From Byssochlamys sp. IMV 00236 (taxonomy: Eukaryota; Ascomycota; Eurotiomycetes; Eurotiales; Thermoascaceae), in the NCBI GenBank assembly GCA_001931875.2, contig MSJH02000029.1, forward strand, positions 62,001 to 126,000: 64,000 nucleotides of DNA. Direction: 5' to 3'. Positions 1-11,368 of the stretch are shown piece by piece. The notes under the pieces were generated by a model, which was not told where the DNA came from, did not search any database, and worked only from the letters and a program-made list of their open reading frames with translations. A program made the position numbers and the translations under genes. Each line of letters opens with the position of its first letter. Within the stretch, counting starts at the first letter, position 1.

Positions 1-1870
1 AATATTCTTAAAGTAAGCTATAAAGATCTTTATAGGTTTAAATATTAAGAATACTTCTCTTTAAATAATAAGGTAGATATCTAAGCTAGTATTTAATATT
101 TAATTCCCCTTTATATAATATATAGGCAATACTCTTAGTATAGCGAAGATACTATTAACTTAATAAACTATAAATTAAACTAGGGGATTAAGACTTAATA
201 ATATTATAGATTTAGAGATTATATTATCTTAATTCTATAATAAATATAGTTTAAGATATATTATCTAGCATTTATCTGTAATATAGCCTATTTTATTACA
301 GATACTATATAGCTTTTATAAAGCTCTAAGTCTTAAATCTATAAATTTTATAATAGGCCTTAATATTGCTAGAGTATTTTAAGCTATTAGTCTTTATATA
401 GATCTAATATTAGTAATAGCCTTCTTATATTAGGTAAAATCCTTTAATATCTCTCTTATATCTAGATTTTTAATATTTAGATATTTAATAGTACTAGTAA
501 TATAGAACTACTTAAAGTAATTATTTATCTAGTTAGGCTCCTATTTAATAATAAAATTCAGGAATTAATTATAAAAGAGATCCTCTAGTATAATATTAAG
601 ACCTTAAAGCTTTATAAAAATATACTCTATCTTTATATAGGTAGAGGTAGGTAAGGTTAATATAAGGAGGTTAATAAGCTCTATAAATTCTTAATAGAGC
701 TCTACTTAATATATAGATCTAGTAATGCTAAATTACTTATTTAGCTCTAGCTAAATATTAATAATTATAAGCTAATCTAAAAATTAAATAATCTTAAGGA
801 TTCTAGGGTTTAATAATATTATAATTTAATTCCTTATAATAAATTAAATAGTCTTTTATTACTAATTATTTCTTTTAAGTAAAATACTTTAGTTAAGGAT
901 ATTAAAATCTTTAATATTAAGATTACTAATAATAAGCTTAAACTGCTAGCTTTAATTCTAAAAATTACTACTATTTAATTATAGCTAAGATATCTTTAGC
1001 TATTTAAATATATTATTAATTTATTTATATAATAGATTAACTTTAATACTGCAATATTTCTCTTATTACTATAGCGGGGGCTAATTTAATAGAATAATAG
1101 GGTTTGCTACTAGTATTAACTGCAATATTAATTATTAATAGCCTTAGGTATTTAATTATAAAAATAAATCTTAATATATATCTAATATAATAGGATAAAT
1201 ATTATTAAGTTTTTATTCTATAAGTTAGTATAGTATCTTTTATAGAGAAATATATAATAAAGAAATAGTTTTATAAACTAACTTTATTAGAGTATTATAG
1301 AAAATTTCTATATAAATCTCCTTTAGCTATATAAATACTATCCTAATCTCTTCTTATAATTATTTATTAGAAATAAGGTTTATAGGCTCTATAAAAAGGA
1401 TTAATTTACTTAATAGAGGGTTAGCTATTTATTATAATATTAGAATAATTAAGAATTTTTTAAATATAGCTGCCTACATATATATAATAGGTATTAAACT
1501 ATAATTTAGATTTAATTAGATAATTAATAGAGCTTTTTTAGATATAATACAGCATCTAAAATAGTAGTACTATTATACTATATTAGACTATAATAAGTAA
1601 CTAAATATACTTATCTTTAAGCTAATACTTTTAGTAATTAGGGCTTTTTAGGGATTTATTAAAAAAAAATTTTTATAGGTTAATAAAATATTAAAACTAG
1701 GCATATTTTAAAGCTATAAAAGCTTAAAATAAATAATTAGAACCTAAGGAATTTAATAAGATAATTAAAATATTAATTCAATAGGTAACCAGCTTATAGC
1801 TTAAGAGATAAAAATAAGGGCAATATAACCTAAAGGAAGCGGGAGAAAGCTTGCTTAATTGGATCTAGGA
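1..1870. repeat. AT-rich gene-free block, RIP-like degenerate repeat
   Basis: The first 1.87 kb is almost entirely A and T, dominated by TA, TTA and TAT steps, with very few CG dinucleotides and frequent stops in every frame. No open frame of useful size is visible. The composition changes sharply near 1800-1870 to ordinary genic DNA. In Pezizomycotina this pattern is the usual result of repeat-induced point mutation of an old transposon, seen as C-to-T changes on both strands. I cannot name the original element, because no transposase or polymerase motif survives. A plain AT isochore or the edge of a centromeric or subtelomeric region would look the same. Confidence 0.7.
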
Positions 1871-2779
1871 GCTAGGCGAAGCCTATATGGGCTCGCTAGG
1901 TCACGTGATCGCTAGGGAGCAGGGCGCCGAAAGGGGCAGCCGGAGGGGGCCTTCAACAATAATCAGTCTAAAACGGAGGCTGCCCGGTTGGCGATCGCTG
2001 GCTGGCTGGCGTTCTTTTTCTCTCGCCGGGACCGCCACTTCGTCCCGCCAACCACTCGCCGTTCGGGCTTAATAAACTTGACTTCAGACGGACGTAACCC
2101 GGTCGCTCCAAGTATTTTAGATATGCTCAAGTCTGGATCTCGTTTCGGCAAATGACAAGAATCCGGGCATTATTGCAATGTCTCAGGTTTCTGATGTTCT
2201 GGACAGCTCACTTCTGCTAGCTAATAATTACCAGGCCTTGCTCACAAGTTAATTTTAGCACCGGAAGCGTTACTGCTGCAGCTGAAACTCTACGGTACGG
2301 GATGGATGATACATGCAGGAGGTACAGGAGATAATACTTTTAGGTAAAACTCTATAGGAGTGCCAGCAATCTGAGCGTCGTGGTCGATTATTCTTGTCGG
2401 TTGCTGATTTGAGGGTTCTTTATCTTTTCTTCTGGTTCAACCAGATAGTCGATATTGTCAGTGTGAATTTCTATACGTTGTTAGCCATGCATATACGAGA
2501 ATTACACCTGAGAGACTAAGCTTGTATTCTCGTGTTTCCCAGGTATTCAAACCTCTTACGGACAATTACGGTGTGGTAAATTTGCATAGAATGGAACAGA
2601 TCAAACTGAAATTTCTTCATTATATTTCGTGCCTCATCATATGCGTAAGTTCTATGCATGCATGCATGTCTATCCAAGAAGCCATGCTGTCTCTCAACAA
2701 CTGTAACAATGTGTGAGTTTTGGTATATACATGCTGACCACAACATCGTCCCAACGAGTGTTGCATCTACGTATCACTC
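1871..2779. other. Intergenic; GC-rich island beside the AT block
   Basis: About 1880-2060 is GC-rich and contains a CACGTG palindrome near 1903; it lies directly against the AT-rich block. The remainder has normal composition. I see no convincing gene; the short open frames on both strands lack splice signals and recognisable motifs. Confidence 0.5.
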
Positions 2780-4504
2780 CTATGCGTCTCGTCTCTCTAG
2801 GTTGTTGTGAAGCTTGTGCTCTCGCATAGCGACACTTGACAGGGCCCCGAGAACGCTGAGCCCAAGCAGTGTGATGAACACGGCGCGAAGAGCCTCCATG
2901 TACACTTCAATGACACCGGGTCTCCAGTCAGCAGGAAGCTTGTGGATCTCATCCAGACTGTCCCTGATTTTTGGAATCAGTTCACCAGCACCTTCTTTGT
3001 CACCAAACCGAGACCACAGTCCAGATTTGAGGACGTTCTGGAAGACGGCAGAGGCAATGGTGATTCCAATAGTACTCCCTGTACTACGGAAGGCATACGA
3101 GGCAGACGTGATGACGGCCTGGTACTGGTGCTCGACGGCGGAGATCAGAGCAACCAACGTCACAGTGAGCATACCACCATAGCCCACACCGAGGAAGAAC
3201 AAGTAAATGAACGGCACCCAAGCAGGCGTGGAGAAAGTAAAGGTGCATATCAAGGCGGATGATCCGACCAGGAAGAACATGAGGATATGGTTGAAGATCA
3301 TATAACGGCCGTAGACTCGCATCAGAATGCCCGAGCCCAGAGAGCCTAGAGCAGTGCCAATTGCCTGTGGAATCAGTCGCACGCCCGCGGCTGTCGCTGA
3401 GTAACCTTGCACCTGGAAGTAAAGTGGCAGATACAGAAGCAAGCCGAAGACGGACATCGTACCGAACCAGTTCGCCAGGCAAGCAGATAGAACCGTCCTG
3501 TGCAGGAGTAGTCGGACTGGAATGACTGGCTCGGACACCACTCTGTCTTCAATATAGATAAACACCACCAACGAAACCAGTGACAGCGGAATGGTAGTCA
3601 GAACCAGGGGATGCGTCCACGGGACCTGGTTACCACCCGCATTCAGACCCAATAGCAGTAGAACCAGCGTGATGACCAGAGTGATAGCCCCAAGGAAATC
3701 AATACGCTTGATTCGTGACTTATCTGTCTCTTTCGCAGGGACTTTCACCTTGAGCGAGACCAAAATGCAAGAGACCGCAAGGAAAGGGACCTGGATATAG
3801 AAGGCCCATCTCCATCCCAGGGTATCGTTAATCCACCCGCCGAAAACTCCTCCCAATCCACTGCCAGCTCCGTAGCAGATGTTTCCAATGCCCTGCCAGA
3901 CGCCTCGCCTGCGCAGTGGTACCAAATCCGACGTGACAAAGGTCGAGATTGCAGTAAGTCCACCACCACCCATACCGGCGACGACGCGGCCGAATACAAT
4001 GGCCCCTTGGCTTTTGGCAAGACCACATAGCAGGTTTCCAAGCGCGAAGAGGATATTGCACACCACCAGGCCTGCGCGGCGGGAGTATATGTCGGTGAGC
4101 TTGCCACTGAGAGGCTGGAAGGCGGCATTGGAGATCAGATAAGAAGTCGCAAGCCAAGACAGCAGAGACAATGAATTGAACGAGGATGATATGGGGGCAG
4201 AAAGTGTCGCAACGACCGTGGTATCTGTTGATCAAGGCCGATGTTAGCCAACTGCCCAAGTCCGCGCAGAGAAGTGGATAGCAAGAGTTCTCGTACCCAA
4301 GGCAGCTAGAAATACTCCCAGCCAAATACTACCAAGGATCAGGACCAATTCCTTCGTAGTTGGTTCCTCGACGACGGGTGTCCCCTCAGAAGCCACTGCT
4401 CCTCCATTCTGGGCCTCTGCCGCGCCTCCGTCACGGTTATCCCGGAGAAGTGGCGTCTGTTCGGTCGCGGCGACGCCATTGCTTGATTCCACTTCGGAAG
4501 CCAT
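2780..4504 (-). CDS. MFS transporter, vacuolar basic amino acid / Fnx-type (DHA2-like)
   Basis: Join: 4504-4297 and 4224-2780, with a 72-bp intron (GTACGA...CAG); 550 residues. I start at the ATG at 4504; the upstream in-frame codon at 4510 is GTG. The N-terminus is hydrophilic and carries an acidic dileucine-type stretch (TEQTPLLRD, about residues 15-23), a pattern known to route proteins to the vacuole. About 14 hydrophobic segments follow. The family A-type loop motif appears as GKLTDIYSRRAG, followed by GRVVAGMGGGG and the motif-C-like GAGSGLGGVFGG. Relatives such as yeast Vba and fission yeast Fnx proteins carry basic amino acids into the vacuole; multidrug efflux is the alternative within the same superfamily. 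The family is clear from sequence; the substrate is inference. Confidence 0.85.
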
Positions 4505-6450
4505 TCTCACACCTGCGTCTCAAGAAGGAGAGTGATTCTCAATCCCTACTCCCCGTTTATTGTCGGGAGGCAGAAGACATCTTGACGAACAGCTCAAGTA
4601 AGCTTGATGAGCGGGTGGGGCGTCGATGAACTCCACCAAGCGATGATAACAAACAGTGGGGGAACTGAACTATTCCCGCTCAGGTAGGTATCATCGTCCG
4701 CTATTCTACTCCTCGTAGATGAGAACAAAGTTCCTACCAACAGCAGCGGAGAAGGTATAACGGCGTGGTGTCAGATCTGCGGAAAGTAATATCGGGAGAA
4801 ACACACAATGGTCCATTTCGATCCGGAGTTACAGTAGGTATGCCGCTTCTCTGTGAGAGGAACATACCGGACATGCCTGTCATGTCTGTCACATAAGAGT
4901 AGATACACTGCTCTGGAAGATAAAAGACAAGGCTGAGTGACACGCATGATCGCTAAGATAGAAGTCAACAACGACTAATATGCTGGAAATGGGAAATTAT
5001 GATGAATGTTGATTCAAGTCTGATCCAGGTATTTAAGCCCGTTCCTTCTTCACAAATATATCTCAACTTCAGACGCGGGGCATACTTAATATCTCAGAAA
5101 AGTTTAGCATAAAGCTGTAATACTCTCGAGTCTCCATGTGTGCCGTAGATATGCATAGCGGGCCCATCTAGATTCGAAGAAGAGACTTTAGCCGGGTAGG
5201 CTATAATATAATGCTCTCTATAAAACAGTAGTAGATCCAAGTTCAAGTGGCCCGTGAACCGAATATCAGTCGATCATCTTGAACATATTTCCGACTCAGA
5301 TATGCAGTTAGGTAAAGCGTGAAGGAGAACCGCATACAAGAAACATTCTGAGACGTTATATGTCTACGATTGGGCCACCCTATGCAACAGTATGTTGATG
5401 TCCAATGCGAATTGTATGTATGTCTCTATGGCTTCGAATTTTGATAACGACCATTACTCCTAATCGAGCCTCCAAAGACAAGAACAAAACTTGTCTTTCT
5501 GCATATCTATGGGGACAAATTCATCCTCTGCTATGACGTGGAAGTCCTATAAGCCTTATTATTCTATGGAATCTATAACCATCAATGGACGGATTCGTGA
5601 GCCTACTGAGGGTCAGACAGGAGTGTTTCGGATATGAGTAGCAAGTTGATGGATTCAATGGAATCGACTCCTCGAGGATGTTCATGTCTCTATGGTACGA
5701 CACAGATGCTTCTATCTCACTGTGTTACCAGATAGCGACACTGTTGGTGCATCTCGACGAACTAGTGGGATAGAGTCGGGACCTCCCGTCGTTTCACAGC
5801 GCAGCTTGGGGCATCTACTCTGGTCCTCAACCACTGACAAACTGGCCGTTTCCAATACGCGATATCCAACATTCGCACCATCTCTACGGCAGTTGCTTCA
5901 CTGTGATGTTCCGCATTGTTCGTCGTGCATCGCGTCGGAGCTCGCCGACGGGCGACCATTCGGTGGCGCGATCCCGGAAGCTGGCTGGCTTCGGCTCAGT
6001 CTCGAGACCATCCTGTGACTGAGCATCGATTCCGAATCATTCCTCTACAGTAGAGTAGTGGCGTGATAGAGACCGTTAAAGGTGGAGAGACCAGTAGAGA
6101 TTCCCGTTCGTAAGCTGTCAGATGTAAGTGCCGGACCGGCTCTCGATCCGTGCTCCTTGCTCTAGTGATTATGACTGCCGGAAGTGTGGGGAACTGGGAC
6201 ATATACAAATACGGGCTCACTTCTCGAGAGATCCAGGCATTCAGATCAGCGATCCATCAAGCAATCAATCAATCAATCAAGCATTCAAAACAGCAATAAG
6301 ACTTGTAAAGCTCTTCTAACTTCCATATTTCCGCGAGGCTTGTCGAGACTACATACCTGAGCAGATACACCTAAGCCGTGAATCCCTACTCTATACGGGA
6401 AATACCAACTTCGGCCATCCTATAAAGAACTTCCACAAAATCATTCCAAA
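4505..6450. other. Intergenic, nothing recognised
   Basis: Nearly 2 kb between divergently oriented genes. Open frames here (for example around 5692-6018) lack introns, motifs and plausible composition. A short CAAT-repeat run lies near 6255-6280. The stretch presumably holds the promoters of both neighbours. Confidence 0.5.
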
Positions 6451-6932
6451 ATGCGTCCCTTCCACACGGCATCTCAACCTCACCACATCTTCACTCATCG
6501 ACCAAGCCCCCAAGTGAACCGCCTCACTGCGGCCCAGACCCCCAAAGTTGGTCGAATCGGGCGTTGGTATGTCCTACATCACATCACCTCTATATATAAA
6601 ACGAACAAATCTCCTAACATCAACTCCCACTCACAATACAGGTACCTACCATCCATGGCTCTAATCTGTCTCGGTTAGTTCCTCCTTTCCACTTTATATC
6701 ACTCAAAAAAACAAATCTTCAAAAACCCGCAGTTTCTCATCTAACAAACAATCCCCCGCTAACTATAACAGGCTTCGGAATCACGAACTACATCCGCAGC
6801 CACCCTGCTACCACCAGCGCTGGTAGAGACAACCAGCTCACCCCACAGCAGCTGCAACTCCTCGAATCATATGGAAACCGCAACACATTGGACGATGTCG
6901 AGCGAGCGATGGAAATCTACGAGGTGCAGTAG
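6451..6932 (+). CDS. Small single-helix protein, possibly mitochondrial
   Basis: Three exons: 6451-6566, 6642-6673 (only 32 nt) and 6772-6932, joined in frame to 102 residues. Both introns have good ends (GTATGT...CAG and GTTAGT...CAG). The first 35 residues contain Arg and His but almost no acidic residues, like a mitochondrial presequence. Next comes one hydrophobic segment (YLPSMALICLGFGI, about residues 40-53) preceded by GRIGRW, then a polar tail rich in Gln and Asn. The micro-exon encodes most of the helix, so the gene is easily missed by ORF calling. I do not recognise the family. A small inner-membrane or respiratory-chain accessory protein would fit, but this is inference only. Confidence 0.7.
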
Positions 6933-7656
6933 CCAAACATAGCCGCTTCTTTTTTCTTTTGAACGGCACGTTTTTATTTATTTTTTTTATTTGGGTCATC
7001 CAGCTCTGACACCGGGGTTGTTGCCGTTTAGGTACCCAAGTGATTATGGCGGTGGATAATGAATTGGTTCTTCTTCCATCGGAGGAAGAAGAGCTGCATC
7101 GGCGTTCGGGATGTTTTTCCATGACGAGGCTTTATATTGTGGAGTTTTTCAGGGTGCTGGGAGTTTCTGGGATTGTTGTTGCTTTTTCCATAGTGATGCT
7201 AAGCGCCTTGTTTCTTCGTCTTTTTTTTTCACCCCTGGGAAGAAAGGAAGAGTTGAGCGCGTCTCTTTCGATCTGATGACCGAAGAATGTGAAACTCGGC
7301 GCGGGCGTCGCAGTTTGTATGCTCTATTGCTGCTTATGCATTTTCTCTACGTTCCGCAACTTGACGATCGTTGTGCGGGCTATGTGGGTGATTCATGATG
7401 TGTTAGCTAAATAGCTACGGGATAACTATTCGAATCTTAGCCTGATATGTGAATGTGAATATACTGATCCATAAAAAGTTTGGGCCTAGTTGTCTACGTT
7501 GATGTATTGATTGTATAAGTTGAGAAAAGGGGTTCCTAGCATAATATGCATCAAATCATCAAGTTGTAAAGTACAGTACAGGTGATTGTCGACACTTGGT
7601 TTCCACATATAAACACCCAAGTGAGAACACTGTGATGGGACAACCGCAGAGGTTTC
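6933..7656. other. Convergent 3' region, nothing recognised
   Basis: Space between two convergently transcribed genes. It contains T-rich tracts (near 6950-6990 and 7205-7235) of the kind found in fungal 3' ends. No supported gene. Confidence 0.5.
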
Positions 7657-10047
7657 CTAATAACTCTCCAGGTTCTTCTCAACCACGGAGAGGATACACT
7701 CAAGACAGTTCCTAACATCCTTGCATGGCCATCTCTTCTGCCGCTGAGGATTCACCATGCCTTTAATACACTCCGACAGCGCCTCAGCTACTGAGGTACC
7801 GTCTCCCATGGTCATATCGCCACAGTCAACCTTCGCGCAGAAGTCCGAAGGAAGAACGTCATTTTGCCTCCCTGTCACATGCTGGCCCCTCGTGAGGTCC
7901 GCGAGGACAAACTGGCGCTCCATTTTCGTATTCAGCCGGTAGATAAGTTCAAAGAGGATCACCCCCAGAGCGAAGACGTCCAGTTTCTCATCGATCACAT
8001 AAGGGTTGTCAGCTTCAGGATGCTGGTCACTTGAATGATCCGCATTCTCTTTGCTGTGCATCGCTGAGTAGATGGGTGGACAATAAAACTCGGTTCCCAC
8101 GTGCCGTAACCGCTTGCTATTATCCTGAAGAGATGTAACGGCTGTTCCCGGACTCGAGTCGCTGATATGCGAAATGTCTGCAACGAGGCCAAAATCGCCG
8201 ATTCTGGGGAGGCAAGAGTAGGTAGGAGTCTCTCGCTTGCGCTTGCACGACTGGCACTCGCTGGTCTCCTTGCCTTCAGGGAAAGATAGGAAGATGTTGG
8301 CTGGTTTGAGATCTCGGTGGACAATACCCTTCGAGTGGAGATACTCCACGCCCGAAAGGATGCCAAGAATTATTTTCAGTGATGGTATAACATGGAAGCA
8401 GTGGCGACGCTTTTCAGAGTGGCCGTGTGGCACTCTAAGACTCTGAGGATTGAGATAGGTATTCAAGCTAATAGGGTGCAACGACATTTGAATATGCAGA
8501 ACGACAGCGGGAGCCTGAGAGCCATATCGGGGTCTATGCCGGATCTGTAGTCTGGACCTGTCCTCGCTCAATCCATCTGTGAAAATGTCTCCATCGGAAC
8601 CTCCCATAGTTGACATTAATCCACGCGACGAAGCGTCAAAGTTCCTCGGTATAGACTCGACGTCGTCATCATCATCTTCAACATGAGCAGAGCTCTTCTT
8701 TGAGCGGTTCGACGTTATAGTCGCATGGCTACCCCGGCGCCTGGAACTTTCGGCAAAAGATGTCTCCTTATCGTTCGTAGCTTCCGACTTGGAATCTTCT
8801 GCGAATATAATACCGTCGTCTGAGCCCCCGAAACTGGATATTAGACTTTCGGCGCTATCATCCGTCGACGGATGGCCAGGTTCGTGTTCAGCTCCTCGAA
8901 CATTGTCCAGTGAACGCCCGTTGGCAAATCCATCAGCTTGTTCTACCCAAGCACCGTAGTATCGAACAACATTTGTATGCTCCAGTCGAGCCAAAGTTCG
9001 AATCTCCTTCATGATATGCTCCAGTTGCCGAAGGCCACCTTCTCGTAGTAGCTCGAGGCGTCTTCGGCTCAATGGAATCTTCTTGATGGCGTAATTCTGC
9101 CCATCAACATGGTTCCTGACATGATAAACCTCCCCAAATGAACCGCGACCTAACATCTTGACTTCTGCGAACTCCACCGCATAACGGGACAGACGATTGG
9201 GAGATTGCGGAGGAGGGGGAGAATCGAGTAATGAGAAACCCGCCGGTGAGCTCGAGAGCAGATATGGTGAGGGTTGAGGTGTGCCTCTGAAACTGATGCG
9301 CGTCTCCACCAACCCAGGAGTTTTGCCTCTAAAGCCACGCTTTTTCATATCCCACCCCCCTGTTTCTTTTACCGTGGGTTGCTGTAGATGTGTAGCTGTG
9401 CTTGCCATGAGCTGCTTGTCCTGGGTTTGCGAAGGCAAGGAAGAGTCGGTTATAGCTCCTTTGATTGACGGCCCTAAAGGTCCGTTGAGGTTCATCCCTT
9501 CTAGGGCGCTGACCCCCAATACGTCGAGACTATCCCGGTAGTATTGTCTGGTTAGGCCCCAATCGTCGCTGTCAATTCCATTGGCGAGTACACCATGAGA
9601 AGACAGGAACTGAGACTTGTAGGCGTACATCTTTCTGCCCAGGTACTGGACCTCGGGTGATTCTCGGGTATATCGTCCATGAGAGCCTTGTTGAGAGTTG
9701 AGGATATCTGCAGCCCGGGTCATACAATAGAACTCCAACAATGCTGAAGTCATGAGCGTAGCATGTCCCTCAGCATCTACGTCGAGGACCGCATCCTCAT
9801 CCGCATCTTCTGAGCCCTGTGCCTTTTCATAGGAGCCGGGGTCACTGCCAGCCATTGAGCCAAGGCTACCTAGGATCCTTTCCCCCGCAGCATACCTATT
9901 CTGCTCGCTTGAGTTGCGACCAGGACTGGGGTCCTCGTACTCAAAATCATCCGTGCTGGACTCAGGATCAGAATCAGAGATGTCAGCTGCCGATCGAAAC
10001 ATGGACATCGTGCAAGAGCCTGCAAAAGGCCAACGGGATTCGAGCAC
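7657..10047 (-). CDS. Ser/Thr protein kinase, eIF2alpha-kinase (PEK/HRI)-like
   Basis: Single-exon frame of 796 residues; starts at residues 14 or 16 are possible alternatives. Residues 1-290 are acidic, Ser-rich and probably disordered. The kinase domain begins with GRGSFGEVY (about 300-308) and the ATP-binding lysine in YAIKKI. It is then split by an acidic, Ser-rich insert of about 140 residues (370-510). The catalytic loop HRDLKPANIF is near 577 and DFG near 618. A long insert between the N- and C-lobe parts is the hallmark of eIF2alpha kinases (HRI, PERK, GCN2 group), which shut down translation initiation in stress. No GCN2 RWD or HisRS domain is present, so HRI-like is the best guess. 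The activation-segment end reads GTEFYCPPI, where an APE-type Glu is expected. Confidence 0.8.
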   Translation of the reverse strand: MLESRWPFAGSCTMSMFRSAADISDSDPESSTDDFEYEDPSPGRNSSEQNRYAAGERILGSLGSMAGSDPGSYEKAQGSEDADEDAVLDVDAEGHATLMTSALLEFYCMTRAADILNSQQGSHGRYTRESPEVQYLGRKMYAYKSQFLSSHGVLANGIDSDDWGLTRQYYRDSLDVLGVSALEGMNLNGPLGPSIKGAITDSSLPSQTQDKQLMASTATHLQQPTVKETGGWDMKKRGFRGKTPGLVETRISFRGTPQPSPYLLSSSPAGFSLLDSPPPPQSPNRLSRYAVEFAEVKMLGRGSFGEVYHVRNHVDGQNYAIKKIPLSRRRLELLREGGLRQLEHIMKEIRTLARLEHTNVVRYYGAWVEQADGFANGRSLDNVRGAEHEPGHPSTDDSAESLISSFGGSDDGIIFAEDSKSEATNDKETSFAESSRRRGSHATITSNRSKKSSAHVEDDDDDVESIPRNFDASSRGLMSTMGGSDGDIFTDGLSEDRSRLQIRHRPRYGSQAPAVVLHIQMSLHPISLNTYLNPQSLRVPHGHSEKRRHCFHVIPSLKIILGILSGVEYLHSKGIVHRDLKPANIFLSFPEGKETSECQSCKRKRETPTYSCLPRIGDFGLVADISHISDSSPGTAVTSLQDNSKRLRHVGTEFYCPPIYSAMHSKENADHSSDQHPEADNPYVIDEKLDVFALGVILFELIYRLNTKMERQFVLADLTRGQHVTGRQNDVLPSDFCAKVDCGDMTMGDGTSVAEALSECIKGMVNPQRQKRWPCKDVRNCLECILSVVEKNLESY

Positions 10048-10797
10048 GTGATGCAGCTTTAGAAGTGCTGGATATATGGTATAATCCCATGTGATTGACG
10101 ACAGGGATTGCGGTATAGAGGCAGCACTAACGGTGCTTGGAGTGAGAGATCTGATTCAGACCCCTAGGCAAAGGGAGATATGAGTGGCAGCTCTGAAATA
10201 TCCGAGACAGGACGGTAAGTTTCCCAAGTATTTCCTTATCCAAAGGACGGGAGAGCTGCTAGTGTCGGCTTGTTCGTGGAGCTTTTTTTGGTCACAATAA
10301 TAACGAGAAGTAAGTAAACATAATTCAGTTTGGGGAATAACGCCCCCGATTCACTGTCGGAATTTCCATTGCTTTCTACACAAATGATCCACGTTGACAA
10401 TAGGGCGTGGCACGAGAGCCTCAGCACTATGGTAGGCAACTGCCAACAAGCGAAAAGAAAGGCCAGGTGTCTCAATTGTTATGAACGAGAAGGGAGATCC
10501 AGCAACGTAGATCGATCGAATTGATGAGTTTTCCCCCGACCCCGCATGCCAGGTAATACGTGAATGTGTACAACTGTTGGCAGCTTCATGAATCATCGGT
10601 GAAGATCTTAGCGGGCCCACCTGAGGGCATTCCCACCCGAACTGGAAAAAGTTGGAAGCCTAAGGCCTGTAAATCTAGCTTATGTAATTGAACTGGCACC
10701 AGTTGGGAAACTGCACAGGAGTAACTACATGCATGCGTGGCTATATGAACCATATATTTAATATTAAATATTTCCTTTCTTGTACGCGAGCAACCAA
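10048..10797. other. Intergenic, nothing recognised
   Basis: Upstream region of the kinase gene. Only short open frames on both strands, with no introns or motifs that I would defend. Confidence 0.45.
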
Positions 10798-11122
10798 CTA
10801 AAACTCATTTACCAACAGTGGTGGCACGTCCATCTCGCGAACCTGATCAACAATCTCCTCCAGGCTTGGAACATCTCTTTCTTTCAAGTTTTGCAACAAG
10901 ATTGGCTTGATTTCATCTCGCAGAATCCCGGCGATTAAATAAGCCCAGTCTCAAAATGGATCTATGGGTCTAGCTTTGTCGAATATGTCATCGTGAGATG
11001 TCAATATATGTAGAACCTTGGAGCTATTATTCCTGCAAAGCGGCTGCTTGTGACGATCTCGAGGGGTTTAGCTCGTAGTAGTCCGACGGCCACTACAGTA
11101 TGTAGCCTTTTTGGCTCAGTGG
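10798..11122 (-). pseudogene. Decayed C-terminal coding fragment, family unknown
   Basis: Reading the minus strand from 11122 to the TAG at 10798-10800 gives one frame of protein-like sequence broken by a single in-frame TGA at 10951-10953. Before the break the frame contains RAKPLEIVTSSRFAGI and PRFYILTSHDD. After it comes DWAYLIAGILRDEIKP, followed by a charged, Leu- and Val-rich stretch. Codon choice and amino-acid mix look like real protein, unlike neighbouring frames. Further upstream the frame closes quickly, so only a 3' remnant survives. It sits just downstream of the Zn2Cys6 gene on the same strand. I do not recognise the family. A terminal exon of a live gene with an unusual intron across the TGA cannot be excluded. 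Confidence 0.4.
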
Positions 11123-11368
11123 CTTATGGAATTCGGCTGGCGCCTAGACATCTCTGACACAACCATATCGCGCAGCTGTCATGTAGGAGCGCCATCTGTT
11201 TAGATGTCTTCATCGACTATCACGCAGAAGGTGTCTATGTGACAAATAAGAACATCCGTATAGAGACGACTTGTGTTGCTGTAGCGTACAGACACTACAC
11301 ATTCTACGCCAATATCTTAAAACAGTTAAATGTCGTTGCATATTTCTAAGAGTATACAGTGTAAAATG

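Noticed and set aside
5692..6018. 108-residue plus-strand frame
   Set aside because: Isolated, intronless, without motif, and with an opposing frame of similar quality.
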